Part shown: one piece after another, positions 6,565-7,922 of the stretch
Layout of the letters: every line of letters begins with the position of its first letter
Position numbering within the stretch: the first letter of the stretch is position 1
Assembly (NCBI GenBank): GCA_027062165.1
Contig: JAMOTU010000099.1
Coordinates: 1 to 7,922, forward strand
Source of the DNA: Candidatus Altimarinota bacterium
Lineage (GTDB): Bacteria; Patescibacteriota; Gracilibacteria; Absconditabacterales; Absconditicoccaceae
DNA: 7,922 nucleotides
Direction of reading: 5' to 3'
Program-made: the position numbers and the translations under genes
The notes under the pieces: model-generated
Seen by the model: only the letters and a program-made list of their open reading frames with translations
Databases searched by the model: none
What the model was told of the DNA's origin: nothing

Positions 6565-7332
6565 GTTGCAATCTCGTCTAGAAAAGCAGGTATTTCAAGA
6601 CTTGGTCTAATAAAGGAAAACGTTAAGATCATCCAACATGTGCATGAGTTGCAATCCCGCTTAGAAAAGCAGGCATTTCAAGACATTGGAAGACTATATT
6701 ATCAATCGCGGAATGAGGCCATCTACTAAGATGAAAGCTAAGTTGCAATCCCGCCTAGCAAAACAGGCATTTCAAGTTTCAAAGATTCCTGTATATAAAG
6801 CGCATTTACCAATTCGCTTGTTGCAATCCCGCCTAGCAAAGCAGGCATTTCAAGTTTAGACACATCAAATATACCAAGAATAATGATTTGATCAATCTAT
6901 ATGAAGAGTTGCAATCCCGCCTAGCAAAGCAGGCATTTCAAGTGGATCAAACAAACGATATAAGATATTACGATGATAAGCTAAAAGATAAGGTTGAGTT
7001 ACAATCCCGCCTAGAAAAGCAGGCATTTCAAGTAGCAGACTATTTCGATAGAAATGATGATCCGCGTTGGTTACAATCCCGCCTAGAAAAGCAGGCATTT
7101 CAAGCTACTCAACATTTTGATAGAAATCGTTTGCATAGAAATGGTTACAATCCCGCCTAGAAAAGCAGGCATTTCAAGTGTATATCCAAGCGATGTTATT
7201 TGTATTGGTTGGGATACAGCAAATGTTACAATCCCGCCTAGAAAAGCAGGCATTTCAAGTATTTATTGAAATTTCAATATCAACATCCAAATCAAAAGTT
7301 ACAATCCCGCCTAGAAAAGCAGGCATTTCAAG
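6565..7332 (-). CRISPR. CRISPR array, ten 35-nt repeats and nine spacers
   Basis: Repeats lie at 6565-6599, 6648-6682, 6742-6776, 6820-6854, 6908-6942, 6998-7032, 7070-7104, 7144-7178, 7225-7259 and 7298-7332. On the plus strand they begin GTTRCAATCCCG and end AGGCATTTCAAG. A short stem can form between GCCT and AGGC around the centre. Spacers, left to right, are 48, 59, 43, 53, 55, 37, 39, 46 and 38 nt, all different. The last five repeats are identical. Repeats 4 and 5 share an A-to-C change in the loop (AGCAAAG), repeat 3 has that change plus one more, repeat 2 has one C-to-T, and the first has three C-to-T changes. Read on the minus strand the repeat ends ATTGTAAC or ATTGCAAC, like the common 8-nt crRNA handle ATTGAAAC. 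Handle and decay polarity together suggest minus-strand transcription with the leader on the right. Effector type cannot be told from this window. Confidence 0.93.
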
Positions 7333-7342
7333 AGAAGTGAGC

Positions 7343-7365
7343 TAGCCATTGGGATACAATGGCTA
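7343..7365. repeat. Perfect inverted repeat next to the first leader-end CRISPR repeat
   Basis: TAGCCATTG (7343-7351) and CAATGGCTA (7357-7365) are perfect 9-bp arms around a GGATA loop, 10 nt from the end of the last repeat (7332). The position, inside the leader edge where spacers would be inserted, suggests a binding site for an integration protein or a leader RNA hairpin. No T-run follows directly, so it is not a convincing terminator. Confidence 0.7.
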
Positions 7366-7422
7366 CAAGTATTGTATTTTTTGAATGTAAGTAAAAATTG
7401 GCTCAAAACTACAAAAATAGTA

Positions 7423-7440
7423 GCTAATAACAATATTAGC
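7423..7440. repeat. Second leader inverted repeat
   Basis: GCTAATA (7423-7429) and TATTAGC (7434-7440) form a 7-bp stem with an ACAA loop. On the plus strand a T-rich stretch follows (ATTTGTTTATTTT), so it might act as a weak terminator against plus-strand read-through from the array, or it might be a structural element of the leader. Confidence 0.5.
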
Positions 7441-7701
7441 ATTTGTTTATTTTATCTTACATATATACGTAATACTTAATGTAAATTCACTTTCAAATAA
7501 TTACGTTACCATAAAAATAATAGCAACTAAAAATTATTTTCGATTATCTAATAAAAACAATTTTCTAATTTCTTCCAATACTTAGAGCACATTTTTCAAG
7601 ATAAAATTTTCACTTTTTACTATTTAGTGCTTTTTTATTACTTTAGTATTATCCGTATTCTGCTTTTAATAGATCTTATTTTTTATTTATTATAGCAAAA
7701 A

Positions 7702-7914
7702 TTAATTTATCTGCTCTCCATTTTCAAATTCAAACTCTTCATTATCTATTTTTACTTTTCCTGTAAATTGAAATTGAGATAAAATAGAAAATAACTTATT
7801 TTTTAAAAATATCTTTGCCAAGCTTTCAAGAGGTAAATTTATTTCGATTTTTCCTTTTATAGGAATAGATAAAATATAAAATTTTTTTAATTTTCCTTCT
7901 ATTTTTAGGAGCAT
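7702..7914 (-). CDS. Hypothetical protein, possibly partial at its N-terminus
   Basis: I do not recognise this protein. It has 70 residues from the ATG at 7914, but the frame stays open to the window edge (Thr-Ala precede the Met) and no Shine-Dalgarno site is visible in the few bases available, so it may be the C-terminal part of a longer protein. It is an all-beta-looking sequence with short alternating strands: LLKIEGKLKKFYILSIPI, a KIEINLPL strand, a helix (SLAKIFLKNKLFSIL), then FTGKVKIDNEEFEFE. The pattern loosely recalls LEA14-like or lipid-binding beta domains, but this is not enough to name it. It points the same way as the inferred array transcript and ends just before the leader, so array transcription could also begin upstream of it. 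Confidence 0.5.
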   Translation of the reverse strand: MLLKIEGKLKKFYILSIPIKGKIEINLPLESLAKIFLKNKLFSILSQFQFTGKVKIDNEEFEFENGEQIN

Positions 7915-7922
7915 GGCTGTTT

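Larger units (their letters stand above)
7333..7701 (-). promoter_or_regulatory. Putative CRISPR leader (AT-rich, non-coding)
   Basis: This 369-nt stretch between the newest, identical repeats and the minus-strand gene carries no gene and is very AT-rich, as leaders usually are. It holds two hairpins (7343-7365 and 7423-7440). On the minus strand a weak promoter is possible: TTGAAA (7496-7491), a 16-nt spacer, then TATTAC (7474-7469). AT-rich DNA gives such matches by chance, so I do not rely on the promoter. The leader role is inferred from array polarity. Confidence 0.5.

Noticed and set aside
6892..7098. Minus-strand frame with a repeated LEMPAFLGGIVT peptide
   Set aside because: It is also a translation of the CRISPR repeats, with no ribosome site and no conserved protein pattern.
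6888..7160. Plus-strand 90-codon frame with a repeated LQSRLEKQAFQ peptide
   Set aside because: The repeated peptide is the translation of the CRISPR repeats. The intervening parts are spacers, and the frame stays open only by chance of spacer lengths.
6565..7332. Ordinary tandem or recombination-type repeats instead of CRISPR
   Set aside because: The repeat units are a constant 35 nt with unique intervening sequence, a decay gradient, an internal stem and a crRNA-handle-like end. The uneven spacer lengths are odd but do not outweigh this.
7376..7382. T-run after the leader palindrome as a terminator
   Set aside because: The T-run starts about 11 nt after the stem, too far for a typical Rho-independent terminator.

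Overview
The window comes from an AT-rich bacterial genome. The start sites carry Shine-Dalgarno sequences, TTG is used as a start codon at least three times, and the proteins are rich in Lys, Ile, Asn and Phe. A tightly packed HerA-NurA pair and a CRISPR array suggest a thermophile, for example a low-GC member of Aquificota or Thermodesulfobacteriota. That assignment is an inference from gene content only.

Layout. Positions 29-6136 hold six same-strand genes with gaps of 25 nt or less or with overlaps, so they are probably one operon: a Cas2-like protein, a very divergent Cas1-like protein whose metal-ligand positions look substituted, a small YaaA/DUF6884-like protein, the nuclease NurA, the hexameric ATPase/translocase HerA, and a protein related to tRNA-guanine transglycosylase (TGT) and the DNA-modifying DpdA enzymes. 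A well-placed RBS and ATG then open a decayed ATPase gene (6150 to about 6309). A probable terminator follows at 6345-6396.

Positions 6565-7332 hold a CRISPR array of ten 35-nt repeats and nine spacers of strongly uneven length (37 to 59 nt). Repeat decay is concentrated at the left end and identical repeats at the right end. The minus-strand repeat ends in ATTGTAAC or ATTGCAAC. Both facts suggest that the array is read on the minus strand, convergent to the operon, from an AT-rich leader at 7333-7701 that contains two hairpins. A minus-strand hypothetical gene, probably cut by the window edge, lies at the right end.

How the genes may work together (inference). NurA and HerA form a DNA end-processing machine. 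The TGT-like and YaaA-like proteins resemble components of base-exchange (7-deazaguanine) chemistry. Cas1 and Cas2 normally capture spacers. Finding all of these in one transcription unit next to a CRISPR array is unusual. It could be a defence or DNA-modification module that shares or has absorbed a decayed adaptation module, or a HerA-NurA-assisted variant of adaptation. The uneven spacers and the apparently ligand-less Cas1 fit either an altered adaptation complex or one that no longer works. No interference (effector) cas genes are visible in the window.
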